64,000 nucleotides of DNA. It comes from CAIYUC01 sp963682005. Its GTDB lineage: Bacteria > Bacteroidota > Bacteroidia > Bacteroidales > FEN-979. The first letter of the stretch is position 1. Each line of letters opens with the position of its first letter. Below are positions 10,124-18,900 of the stretch, in pieces. A program made the translations under genes and the position numbers. Location: assembly GCA_963682005.1 (NCBI GenBank), contig OY820914.1, positions 1,488,001-1,552,000 of the forward strand. The letters run 5' to 3'. The notes below the pieces were generated by a model, which saw only the letters and a list, made by a program, of their open reading frames with translations, searched no databases and had not been told where the DNA came from.

Positions 10124-10231
10124 CTGCTGGATGGCCAGGTCGAAGGAACGAACACCCGGTCAAAAGAACAACTGTATTCCCATTCATATCACGTTGTCTG
10201 TTTATCCGAAAAAATCAGTGGAAAATAAAAA

Positions 10232-10570
10232 TCAATGCATTGCTGTAAAATCGGCTTGCAGGTAAATATCATCATTAAAATCAGCTTCAGCAGGGGCGAA
10301 AGGTGCAAGGTTTGTTAAGTCTGTGCTTGTTTCAAAAACAAAATCAGAGAAATCGGCTTCTTCCGAAGTTACAGGTGCCAACGTTGCAATGTCAATTTCC
10401 GGCACGTCGTCTTCAAAGCTGGCCTCAGATGGGGTCCCCGGTGCAGTTATGCAGGTAAGGCAGGAAAATTCACTATCATTATTCAGAGATGCCGTTTCAT
10501 TGTTTCCGGCAAAAAGAATAGTAACCTGAAAAGAGAGAATAGCTGCTATGATAATTGTTGTTGTTTTCAT
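10232..10570 (-). CDS. Small secreted EADF-repeat protein, copy 1
   Basis: 112 aa from the ATG at 10570. The longer frame to 10690 lacks a signal sequence and runs through the promoter. Residues 1-~21 (MKTTTIIIAAILSFQVTILFAG) are a signal peptide. The mature part has one CxxC (CLTC) and then an acidic degenerate repeat of about 23 residues with core LAPxxPxEADFxDD, present about three times. The family is not one I recognise. A paralogue at 31928-32296 has 122 aa and carries one more repeat; this copy ends at FTAMH where the other continues LTALAPTTP. Signal peptide, promoter and upstream box are shared with the paralogue, so both are probably coregulated and exported. Function is unknown. 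Confidence 0.75.
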   Translation of the reverse strand: MKTTTIIIAAILSFQVTILFAGNNETASLNNDSEFSCLTCITAPGTPSEASFEDDVPEIDIATLAPVTSEEADFSDFVFETSTDLTNLAPFAPAEADFNDDIYLQADFTAMH

Positions 10571-10933
10571 CTTATACGTTTTTAGGTTCTGATGTTGCAA
10601 ATGTACAACCCTGAACAGGCCGGAATCAAGGCTTGAATTGCCTGATAATCTTTTGGATTTTGCTGTTTTACATAACGTATTTTTACGCAATGAAAAGACA
10701 CAACGAGCAGCTGACCGACAACGTCGGGGATTGAAAGCTGACCTGTAAGCAGGGCTTCAATGGCTGACTTCATGTAGGCTAAAAGCTTTTGTAGGGCAAA
10801 CACCTGCATTAAAATCAGGAATTGGACTACAGGTAATCCATGAAAGCATGTTCGAATGAATCGGAAATTAGTTGAGATTTGCGACAATCAAAACAAAACA
10901 TACTGAAAATCATTTTTATAACTGAATTGAGAT
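10571..10933. other. Intergenic region upstream of EADF copy 1 and the DUF3089 cluster
   Basis: The first ~120 nt next to the small gene carry its promoter and, at 10673-10690, a diverged half-palindrome (AACGTATTTTTACGCA) that aligns with the perfect inverted repeat upstream of the paralogue. The remaining ~240 nt towards the DUF3089 genes hold no coding signal that I can support and no clear TAnnTTTG box. Confidence 0.5.
10598..10629 (-). promoter_or_regulatory. Promoter of EADF-repeat gene, copy 1
   Basis: Read on the minus strand: TTG (10629-10627), 21 nt spacer, TACATTTG (10605-10598). This fits the Bacteroidota -33/-7 promoter. The same two boxes with the same 21-nt spacing precede the paralogous gene at 32 kb. 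The -7 box lies 27 nt before the start codon. Confidence 0.75.
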
Positions 10934-11890
10934 ATGGGAATAGAAGTCACCGATTACTCAAACCCGGGGCATTGGCTTTCGCTGCCTGCTCACCCCTCGA
11001 AATCTGTTGATGTATTTTATATTTACCCGACTGTTTGGCAAAAGGCGGATCCTGCAGAACCCAACTATTGCGCCATCGACCACCCAGGCATGCTTAAAGG
11101 GGCGGCATCAGCCTTCGGCCACCAGGCAACTGCTTTTGAAACGGCAGGCAATATTTATGCGCCGTTTTACCGACAGGCCGACGGGGCAAGCACGCTTTCC
11201 CTCACCGAGGATCAGCGCTGGGAGGTATGCCGGAAAGTGCCTGCAGCCGATGTCATAGCAGCATTTGATTATTACATTCGTCATTACAACCACGGCCGCC
11301 CCTTCATCATTGCAGGGCATTCACAGGGCGCCAGCGTGATGATGCTCCTCCTCTCCGAATATATGAAGACGCACCCTGATGTGTATGCCGGGATGATCGC
11401 GGCCTATGTGATCGATTACCCGGTAACGGCCGGATTCATGGCTGCGAACAAACACCTGAAGTTTGCAGAAGGCCCCGGTGATACGGGCGTGATCATTTCA
11501 TACAATACACAATCCCCGGATGTAGTCCCTGGAACAAATATCGTGGTGGCAGACAATATCGGGCTGGTGATCAACCCGATCAACTGGAAAAGGGACGAAA
11601 CCCCGGCCCCGGCTTCTGAAAGCCTGGGATCATACATGCCGGACAGTACCCTGACCCATTTTGAAAAGAAACCTGATTTCGCCGATGCCTGCATCGATCC
11701 TGCTCAAGGCGTTCTAATCTGCAACAGTGTGGACCCAATCGCCATTCATGCAATCTCGGGCGGCCTCGACATGGGGGTTTACCACATTTACGACATTCCT
11801 TTGTATTATTACAACCTGCGCGAAAATGCCGAAAGGAGGGCTGCCAATTTCATGAGGAAGATAAATCGAAATATGATACACTTAAATTGA
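10934..11890 (+). CDS. DUF3089 alpha/beta hydrolase-like protein, tandem copy 1
   Basis: 318 aa, beginning MGIEVTDYSNPGHW with no signal peptide in frame. The sequence follows DUF3089 (a lipase-like alpha/beta hydrolase family) throughout. Features are the D-V-F-Y-x-Y-P-T strand, the conserved N-I-Y-A-P-x-Y-R-Q, the nucleophile elbow AGHSQG around residues 130-135, and the C-terminal DxxLYYYNLRENAERR signature. Three such genes lie in a row (10934, 11896, 12898), clearly from tandem duplication. The natural substrate is unknown. Without a signal peptide this copy should be cytosolic, unlike copy 3. The stop codon lies only 5 nt before the next gene's ATG, so copies 1 and 2 are probably cotranscribed. 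Confidence 0.85.
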   Translation: MGIEVTDYSNPGHWLSLPAHPSKSVDVFYIYPTVWQKADPAEPNYCAIDHPGMLKGAASAFGHQATAFETAGNIYAPFYRQADGASTLSLTEDQRWEVCRKVPAADVIAAFDYYIRHYNHGRPFIIAGHSQGASVMMLLLSEYMKTHPDVYAGMIAAYVIDYPVTAGFMAANKHLKFAEGPGDTGVIISYNTQSPDVVPGTNIVVADNIGLVINPINWKRDETPAPASESLGSYMPDSTLTHFEKKPDFADACIDPAQGVLICNSVDPIAIHAISGGLDMGVYHIYDIPLYYYNLRENAERRAANFMRKINRNMIHLN

Positions 11891-11895
11891 AACAG

Positions 11896-12855
11896 ATGAA
11901 GATTGAAACCCCGCATGTCATCGATTATTCGGATCCCCGGCATTGGCTTTCACTACCGGACCGTCCTTCGAAACCCGTTGATGTTTTTTATGTTTACCCG
12001 ACCACATACCATAAGGCGCATCCGGATGAGCCCAACTATTGCGCCATCGACAATCCCGGCATGATGAAAGGTGCGGCATTTACCTTCAGTCACCAGGCAA
12101 CCGCCTTCGGGACGGCAGGAAATATATACGCACCATATTACCGCCAGGTCGATTCAGGGTACATGCTCTCTTTCCCTGCAAAAGACCGGGGGAAGATTCA
12201 GGATCCCGTTTCCATCAACGATGTTACCGCTGCATTTGAATACTACATCAAACATTACAACAACGGGAAGCCGTACATTCTGGCTTCACATTCCCAGGGT
12301 ACCGTGATGCTGAAGCTTTTGTTGTCAGATTACATGGCAGCCCATCCGGACGTTTTTTCACGGATGATTGCCGCCTATGCGATTGGCTACCCCATAACAG
12401 CCGCGTACCTTTCATCCAACAAACACCTGAAGTTTGCCGAAGGACCTGGCGACACCGGAGTAATCATTTCGTACAATACACAGTCACCGAATATTCCGGC
12501 GGGAGGCAATGTCTTATTGGGAGATGATATCGGCATTGTGATCAACCCGGTCAACTGGAAACGGGATGAGACCCTGGCTAAAGCATCAGAAAGCCTGGGA
12601 TCATCTATTCCGGGGGCTGATGGCACTTTTGCAAAGGTTCCGGCCTATGCCGATGCACGCATCGATCTGGCCAAAGGGGTTCTGATCTGCAGCAGCGTGG
12701 ATTCGAATGCGCTTGAGCTTTTATATCCTTCCAGGAATTATGGCCTTGGTGTTTACCATATCTGGGATTATCCGCTTTATTACTATAACCTGAGAGAAAA
12801 TGCCGAACGAAGGACCAACAACTTCATTTTTAGCGTCTTTGCGACTTTGCAGTGA
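11896..12855 (+). CDS. DUF3089 alpha/beta hydrolase-like protein, tandem copy 2
   Basis: 319 aa from the ATG at 11896 (MKIETPHVIDYSD). A TTG at 11887 overlapping the previous stop is an alternative start adding three residues. It keeps the whole DUF3089 framework of its neighbours, including the NIYAPYYRQ and YYYNLRENAERR segments. The nucleophile elbow reads ASHSQG rather than AGHSQG: the glycine two before the nucleophile Ser is replaced by Ser, a change that may or may not affect the tight turn. No signal peptide is present. The C-terminus ends NFIFSVFATLQ, diverging from copies 1 and 3. It probably shares an mRNA with copy 1. Confidence 0.83.
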   Translation: MKIETPHVIDYSDPRHWLSLPDRPSKPVDVFYVYPTTYHKAHPDEPNYCAIDNPGMMKGAAFTFSHQATAFGTAGNIYAPYYRQVDSGYMLSFPAKDRGKIQDPVSINDVTAAFEYYIKHYNNGKPYILASHSQGTVMLKLLLSDYMAAHPDVFSRMIAAYAIGYPITAAYLSSNKHLKFAEGPGDTGVIISYNTQSPNIPAGGNVLLGDDIGIVINPVNWKRDETLAKASESLGSSIPGADGTFAKVPAYADARIDLAKGVLICSSVDSNALELLYPSRNYGLGVYHIWDYPLYYYNLRENAERRTNNFIFSVFATLQ

Positions 12856-12897
12856 AAAAAAGCTTTTCAGAGCGAAATCAAATTTAACTTAACATAC

Positions 12898-13908
12898 ATG
12901 AGAAAAAAGAAGGTCCTGAAGTTTTTATTCCCAATTGTGTCATTCCTGCTGATGACTGCGATCAATACCGGTTTCTGCCAGGATAAGACCGCTAAAATGA
13001 ATGTCACCGATTATTCATTCCCGGGGCACTGGTTGTCAATGCCTGCTCATCCTTCGAAATCCGTTGATGTCTTTTATGTTTACCCGACCGCCTATCATAA
13101 GGTGGATCCGTCGGAGCCGGACTATGCCCCCATCGACAACCCCATTATGCTGAAAGGTGCGGCAGTGGCCTTCAGCAACCAGGCAACAGCTTTTGAGACG
13201 GTGGGTAATGTTTATGCACCGTATTATCGCCAGGCAACTCTTCCCGATCACCCAATGAATGAGAAGGACATACTGCAAACTGTTGCCGGGAGCCCCGCCT
13301 TCAGCGATATTGCCGCAGCATTTGATTACTACATCAACCATTACAACAACGGGAAACCGTTTATTTTAGCCGGACATTCCCAGGGTTCATTGATGCTGAT
13401 GCCGTTGTTGTCGAAGTACATGGCGGCACATCCGGATGTTTACGCACGGATGATCGCTGCTTACGTGATAGGTGTCCCTGTAACGGCCAGGTACATGTCG
13501 AAAAACAGCCACCTGAAATTCGCCGTTGGTCCTGACGATACCGGCGTCATCATCTCGTACAATACACAGTCTCCGGATGTACCCGAAGGCGGAAATTTCA
13601 TCATGGGAAAAAGCATCGGCCTTGTGATCAACCCGGTTAACTGGAAACGGGATGCAACCCTTGCTTCCACCTCTGAAAGCCTGGGATCCTTTATGCCGGG
13701 GGCCGATAATATTTACGTAAAGATCCCAGCATATGCCGATGCACGCATTGATCCGGCAAAAGGTGTCCTGGTATGCAGCAGCGCGGATGAGGATGTTCTT
13801 TCGGGGAAATTCGGCCACGGTGTTTACCACATGTGGGACTACCCGCTATACTATTACAACCTTAGGGAAAATGCTGAAAGAAGAGCCCGCAAGTTCCTGG
13901 GGAAATGA
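12898..13908 (+). CDS. DUF3089 alpha/beta hydrolase-like protein, tandem copy 3, exported
   Basis: 336 aa. This is the only copy of the three with an N-terminal signal peptide (about residues 1-27: basic MRKKKVLK, hydrophobic core, cleavage near FCQ). The mature protein again begins with the V-T-D-Y-S-x-P-G-H-W block and carries the elbow AGHSQG, the D-T-G-V-I-I-S-Y-N-T-Q-S-P block and the NLRENAERR terminus. It is therefore predicted to be periplasmic, while copies 1 and 2 would be cytosolic. It starts 42 nt after copy 2. The exported form may be ancestral, with the two upstream copies having lost the signal, but the direction is inferred. Confidence 0.85.
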   Translation: MRKKKVLKFLFPIVSFLLMTAINTGFCQDKTAKMNVTDYSFPGHWLSMPAHPSKSVDVFYVYPTAYHKVDPSEPDYAPIDNPIMLKGAAVAFSNQATAFETVGNVYAPYYRQATLPDHPMNEKDILQTVAGSPAFSDIAAAFDYYINHYNNGKPFILAGHSQGSLMLMPLLSKYMAAHPDVYARMIAAYVIGVPVTARYMSKNSHLKFAVGPDDTGVIISYNTQSPDVPEGGNFIMGKSIGLVINPVNWKRDATLASTSESLGSFMPGADNIYVKIPAYADARIDPAKGVLVCSSADEDVLSGKFGHGVYHMWDYPLYYYNLRENAERRARKFLGK

Positions 13909-14047
13909 AATTCTAAATACAGGGAATCCTTTAATATGCCAGCACCGTTCTGCCCTGCTGCTCCTTTTTTCAGGCACAAGCATGGCGCCGATTTGGTCGT
14001 ATGTGACATGAAAGTGAATAACAAAATGGTTTTAGCGAAAAAAGAAA

Positions 14048-14079
14048 AGTGAACAACGAATACTTATCCGCTGTTCACT
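14048..14079. terminator. Inverted repeat after the DUF3089 cluster
   Basis: AGTGAACA (14048-14055) and TGTTCACT (14072-14079) form perfect 8-bp arms around a 16-nt loop, between the DUF3089 cluster and the convergent DUF4242 gene. A terminator role is inferred. Confidence 0.3.
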
Positions 14080-14195
14080 CTTCAATGTTCATTGATTTGC
14101 TCCCTTTTTGTTCAAGGTTGCAAGAGGATGACAACCCCTTTATCGTGTGAATGAGGCTATATTGATGGTCAGTATTACACGCTTTTCCAGCCTCT

Positions 14196-14447
14196 CTATA
14201 ATCCCTCCTTCACCTCAATTATTTCATCTGCAATCAGTCCGTGAGCTTCGCGATGAACAGCAATAGCTGCTTCTTTATCCGGAGCTTCTACAAGACAGAA
14301 TACATTCCCGTTTTTTTCATCATACCAATAGTGTTGATAATTGACACCGAATTTTTTCTGAACCTCAAGATCCCTTGCATGTGCATTTGCAACAGCCTCC
14401 CTTGTTAACTCAGGAATATGATGGTGAACATCCATGAATAATGGCAT
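14196..14447 (-). CDS. DUF4242 family small protein (nickel-binding SCO4226-like)
   Basis: 83 aa, close to full length for DUF4242. The early MDVHHHIPELTREAVANAHARDLEVQ and the later YWYDEKNGNVFCLVEAPDKEAAIAVHREAHGLIADEI fit the family, which forms a ferredoxin-like alpha/beta fold. A Streptomyces member was reported to bind nickel. The cluster of histidines near the N-terminus and the HREAHG histidines are the candidate ligands. It is a cytosolic single gene. A TATTTTTG box lies on its strand at 14489-14482, about 35 nt before the ATG, and probably drives it. The metal and function in this organism are not shown by the sequence. Confidence 0.85.
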   Translation of the reverse strand: MPLFMDVHHHIPELTREAVANAHARDLEVQKKFGVNYQHYWYDEKNGNVFCLVEAPDKEAAIAVHREAHGLIADEIIEVKEGL

Positions 14448-14906
14448 TTTACCCTCCGTTTTTAAATTTATTTAGACACAACAAAAATAATATCAATATA
14501 ATGGAATTTGACACAGGGTCATTTATTTTCAATCCTTCCCGGCCCCGGTAAAAAAGACGCCCTTTAAGAAGACTTGACAGGATTAACAGGAACCCTTCAG
14601 TTTATGGATTGATCGGGATCATACCAGTAAGGATAATGAATCCATATTTTGATTATTAGAACGTTTTTGTTCAGGAACTTAACCGCAAAGTCGCATTAAG
14701 TCCACACAAAGTCGCACAAAGATTTTAATCTCCGGGGATATTCCTTTGCACCCCTTCGTGACGTCCTTGGGGCGCCTTTGTGGTTTCTTCCAGGCTGATA
14801 TACAAAAATGATTGCTTTAATGTCAGTTCTTTTCCAATTCATCACGTGTAAATTTCCTGGTATGATTGTGTCTGTCAGGAAACATAAACCGTAAGCGGTT
14901 GGTGGC
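14448..14906. other. Intergenic region with DUF4242 promoter and a foldable element
   Basis: Contains the minus-strand -7 box TATTTTTG at 14482-14489 and the ~105-bp foldable repeat listed separately at 14681-14785. No gene is apparent in the rest. Confidence 0.5.
14681..14785. repeat. Foldable CACAAAG-type intergenic element, copy 1
   Basis: The ends AACCGCAAAG and CTTTGTGGTT are near-perfect inverted repeats, and the interior alternates CGCA/CACAAAG units on one side with CCTTTG/CCTTCGTG units on the other. The whole can fold into one long imperfect hairpin. A second element with the same ends and nearly the same length lies at 32474-32580, also just upstream of an isomerase gene copy. Confidence 0.6.
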
Positions 14907-15440
14907 ATGACCCGTTTTGCTCAACGAAATCCCTTCCGGGAAAAGAAAAAGCGGACTTCCCCGGCCATTCGCAGGTATTTCCGGGATTACCTTGACACCA
15001 GGATTGAAGTCTACCGTAATATATCCGACGGGAACAAAGTTACCGCTCTGGAGCAGAAGGCCGCTACGCTGCAAATGAAGATATGGAAAGCTTCAGTCAT
15101 TGCATGCCATCAGCCGGACAATATGAGCGCCTCCCTGTTGTTATTGCCTGCATTGAATTCCATGATAGATATATACAGCACCCGGACAGCAGTCAGGCAT
15201 ATCCACCAGCCAAACATCATCTTTATCGTAATGATCGTTATGGCCCTGGTTTGTTCTTTAATTTCCGGATTTGGAATGTCAATAAGAAAATCGAGAAGCT
15301 GGATCCATATTCTCGGATTTATATTTGTCATGCTGATCACGATCATAGTCATTATTGACCTTGAGTTTCCCCGTGTCGGATTTATCCGTATTGATTCACT
15401 TGACGTCCTTTTATCTGATCTGAGAACGTTGATTATGTAA
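14907..15440 (+). CDS. Truncated DUF4239-like (bestrophin-like) membrane protein
   Basis: 177 aa. The middle (AIRRYFRDYLDTRIEVYRNI...LEQKAATLQMKIWKASV) matches the cytoplasmic segment of DUF4239 proteins. The end, with two hydrophobic helices (IIFIVMIVMALVCSLISGFGM; WIHILGFIFVMLITIIVIIDL) followed by FPRVGFIRIDSLDVLLSDL, matches their C-terminus. Full-length relatives are about 250 aa and begin with two further transmembrane helices, which are missing here. The frame has a stop 15 nt upstream of the ATG, and the foldable repeat sits just before. This is probably a 5'-truncated remnant rather than a working protein, although the remaining frame is intact. Function of the family is unknown. Confidence 0.5.
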   Translation: MTRFAQRNPFREKKKRTSPAIRRYFRDYLDTRIEVYRNISDGNKVTALEQKAATLQMKIWKASVIACHQPDNMSASLLLLPALNSMIDIYSTRTAVRHIHQPNIIFIVMIVMALVCSLISGFGMSIRKSRSWIHILGFIFVMLITIIVIIDLEFPRVGFIRIDSLDVLLSDLRTLIM

Positions 15441-15539
15441 GCTGGTTAATCCCCCGGACAATCAGGTGAAAACCCGCGCTGATCAAGGATAATCACAGAT
15501 AGGTACCCCGTTTTGCAATGAACCCTAAAGCTAGTGCCT

Positions 15540-15819
15540 GTGATAGATGTAAAACTATTAGCATTTAAAGATGCACCGGATAACCATTTTTCGCTTCGAT
15601 AACAAGGTCAGCAAGGCGTTTGTTGCATCAGCAAACATAGCTGCCCGGCCAAAATCAGGCACTGCCTGCCGTACACAAATTGAAGTGAAGCTCACCAAAG
15701 ACGAAACCAGGTTGCTCAGGGAAAATCCGCTCGGCAACCATCATCTCATCATTCCCGGCGAATGGAAAGCACTATTGCATCTTGCCTGTATCGTTCTTGG
15801 GATTGATGTGCTTCAATAA
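15540..15819 (+). pseudogene. Internally deleted fucose-isomerase-like pseudogene
   Basis: This stretch aligns to both ends of the intact isomerase-like gene at 32665-33828. Positions 15540-15580 match its first ~40 nt, including the GTG start and the VIxxKxLAFKxAP codons. Positions from ~15572 match its last ~245 nt, up to GIDVLQ. About 885 nt of the middle are missing. At the junction both parent sites carry a similar short word (AAAGgTGcACCgGG and AAAGaTGACCtGG), pointing to deletion between short direct repeats. The join is out of frame: the 5' frame stops after 20 codons, and the 3' part is open only from an accidental ATG at 15571. About 80% of residues in the C-terminal part still match the intact copy. 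Confidence 0.8.
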
Positions 15820-15990
15820 AATCCTAAACCACCGATTTTAATTTTCCTCACCCCCGGCCTGGTCTGAGATAATAATGAACACAAACTGGGGAACGGCTGA
15901 TAATTAATTGCTGGCTGGGATCAATTATTTATATTTACTGCTTCTATATCCTTTCGAAAATCAAATAATTCACTAAATATTCTGGAAATC

Positions 15991-18900
15991 ATGAAACAGA
16001 TTTACTTGTTTTTCATCATCTTTTGGGTGAGCGGAATGAATTGTTTTGGTCAGGTTGCAATCAATAAAGACGCATCCGGTCCGGATCCCAGCGCCATGCT
16101 GGATGTGAAATCCACTTCAAAAGGGTTGCTGATTCCGCGTATGTCAGCAGGTCAGCGAGGCAGTATCCCGGCTCCGGCCACTGGTCTGATCGTATTTCAG
16201 ACCGACGAACCCGGTGGCTTTTATTTTTACAACGGTTCGGCCTGGCTTTGGCTGGGCGGGTCAAACCTGACCGGCTCAGGAAGCAATGGCCAGGTGAACT
16301 TTTGGACAGGTTCAGGTTCACAAAGCGGTAGCAATAGTCTGTTCTGGGACAGAACAAACAACCGGCTGGGAATAGGAACCAATAACCCACAGTTTCCCCT
16401 TCATATTTCCGGAAATACCAATATAACGCCCTTGGTGATCCAGGGAAGTTCTTCGCAAACCAATTACAATCCGCTGCTGTCCCTTCAAAAGAGCGACGGA
16501 ACCCGCGTACTTGATCTGAATTCCGATCATTACCGCAATGTTTTCCTGGGTGTTTTTTCAGGGGCCGCAAATACGCTTTCGGGTTTATATAATGGACTGA
16601 ATAACACCTTTCTCGGTTATCAGACAGGGTATAACAATTCCTCTGGTTACAGCCATACCTTCACAGGCTCGCAATCCGGTTATAACAATACAACAGGGAA
16701 TTACAATAATGGATATGGTGTGCAGAGTCTTTATACAAATATGACAGGAAGCTTTAACACGGCGATGGGTAATTCAGCGCTGGTCTCTGCGACCGGGAAT
16801 TCAAACACTGCAATCGGGTATAGCGCCGGAGCAGCGGTTACGACGGGCATTGAAAATGTGCTGATCGGGATGAATTCTGATGTTACTTCTGGGGCTTTCT
16901 CTAACGCGATTGCTATTGGAAAGATGTCACGGGCGGATGCCAGCGACCAGGTCAGGCTGGGCAACAGCAGCATTTCCTCCTTCTATTGCCAGGGAGCATA
17001 CGGCCCGACGACCGGCAGCAGTCCCAATATGTTTGTTAATTCTTCCGGACAGATTATGCGCAGTACCGCTTCCGTACCTTCCGGAACCGGGACTTCGGGT
17101 CATATTGCATACTGGTCGGGTCCTTCTACACTCACCTCGAATGCAGGTTTGTTCTGGGATATCACGAATGCAAGACTGGGGATCGGAACATCGGGTCCCG
17201 GTCAGAAACTGAGTGTTGAAGGCACATTCGGACTGCTTGAATCCGGCGCTGCTCCTGCTTACCATAGCATCCTCCAGGCCGGTGATCAGAATAGCGATCT
17301 GACCCTGGTCCTCCCGGTAACAGCAGGTACCACAGGACAGCTCCTTTCCACCAATGGAAGCGGAACGCTATCATGGGTTTCCGGGGAATCGCCGCTTGTG
17401 TTCTCCAATGGCCTGGGACGAACGGCAAATACCGCAAAACTTGGCGGCAACCTTACAGAGAATACAACGATTGTCCAGGATGCGGCCGAAACCCTCACTT
17501 TTAATAATACCGGAACCGGTAATACAATTTTCAACCTGGGAAGTACCGGCAATTTCCAGATCCAGGATGCCGGAAATACTTTTTTTACCGCTTCCAATGG
17601 CGGAAATATCGGCATAGGAGCCACATCGCCTTCCCAGAAACTATCTGTGGGAGGAACTTTCGGTATCCTCGAAGGAGGTACTACCCCCTCGTTTTATACG
17701 ATCTTCCAGGGAGGAGACCAGGCTGCATCCTATACCTACACACTTCCGGTGGATGACGGAACAAGCGGTCAGCTGCTCTCAACCAACGGTACAGGAATCC
17801 TTGCATGGACTTCTCCGTCTGCATTGTTTGCGTTTGAAAACGGACTGACCGTCAGTTCAAATACAGTCAGGCTCGGAGGACCCCTGACTGGAAGCACAAC
17901 GATAACGCAGGACGGTGCAGAAGCGCTTACGTTCTCGAACGGATCCACCGGAAATACATCAGTTAATTTAACCAGCACCGGCGATTTTCAGATACAGGTT
18001 AATGGATCTCCTTTTTTTACTGCGAGTAATCTTGGAAAGATCGGAATCGGCACGGATGCTCCTGCCGAACAGCTTGAGATAGCCGGAAACCTTCGCTTAG
18101 CTCCCACAACATCGAACACCGGAATTATCTATGTCGGTGCAAGCCCGTTTATCCACACCTATGGAAACAACAACACCTTTTTCGGCAAGACCAGCGGGAA
18201 TCTTACACAAACCGGCTCCTCGAATACAGGCCTTGGTTATTACACGTTGTTTGATCTCACAACAGGCACGCAAAACACAGCCGTCGGAAGCAATACGCTG
18301 AACAATACTACACAGGGATCTTACAACGTAGCCGTCGGATCCAATTCCTTAACAACGAATATATCAGGAAATAACAATGTGGCCATTGGATCGCCTGCCC
18401 TTTCCAGCAATCAGTCCGGCTCCGATAATATTGCCATCGGATTCGATGCACTTGACAACAACCAGACCGGATATAATAATACAGCCATCGGAAGCAATGC
18501 CCTGAGGTACCTTACAACAGGCAGCGGCAATATCGCAATTGGCAAAGATGCCTCCACACTCCTTACGAGTGAAACAGACAATATCGTGATCGGGAATGGT
18601 TCTTATGTTGCAATGACGAATTCAGGTTCTGTTGTTCTTGGGACCGGCAGCAGTACAAGCGGTACGAACACAATCGTGATCGGGGACGGTACCAGTTCCG
18701 ATTTCGATAATTCTGTCAAGCTGGGCAATTCATCAACAACCTCAATGTACTGCCAGGGAGCTTACGCTGCTACAACCGCGGAAATGCCAAATCTGTATGC
18801 CTCCATCAACGGACAGATCATGCGCAGCACAGGGACTATCGGAACCGTTACCGGAAGCGGCACTGCCACACGGATCGCCTATTGGTCGGGGTCGGGTTTA

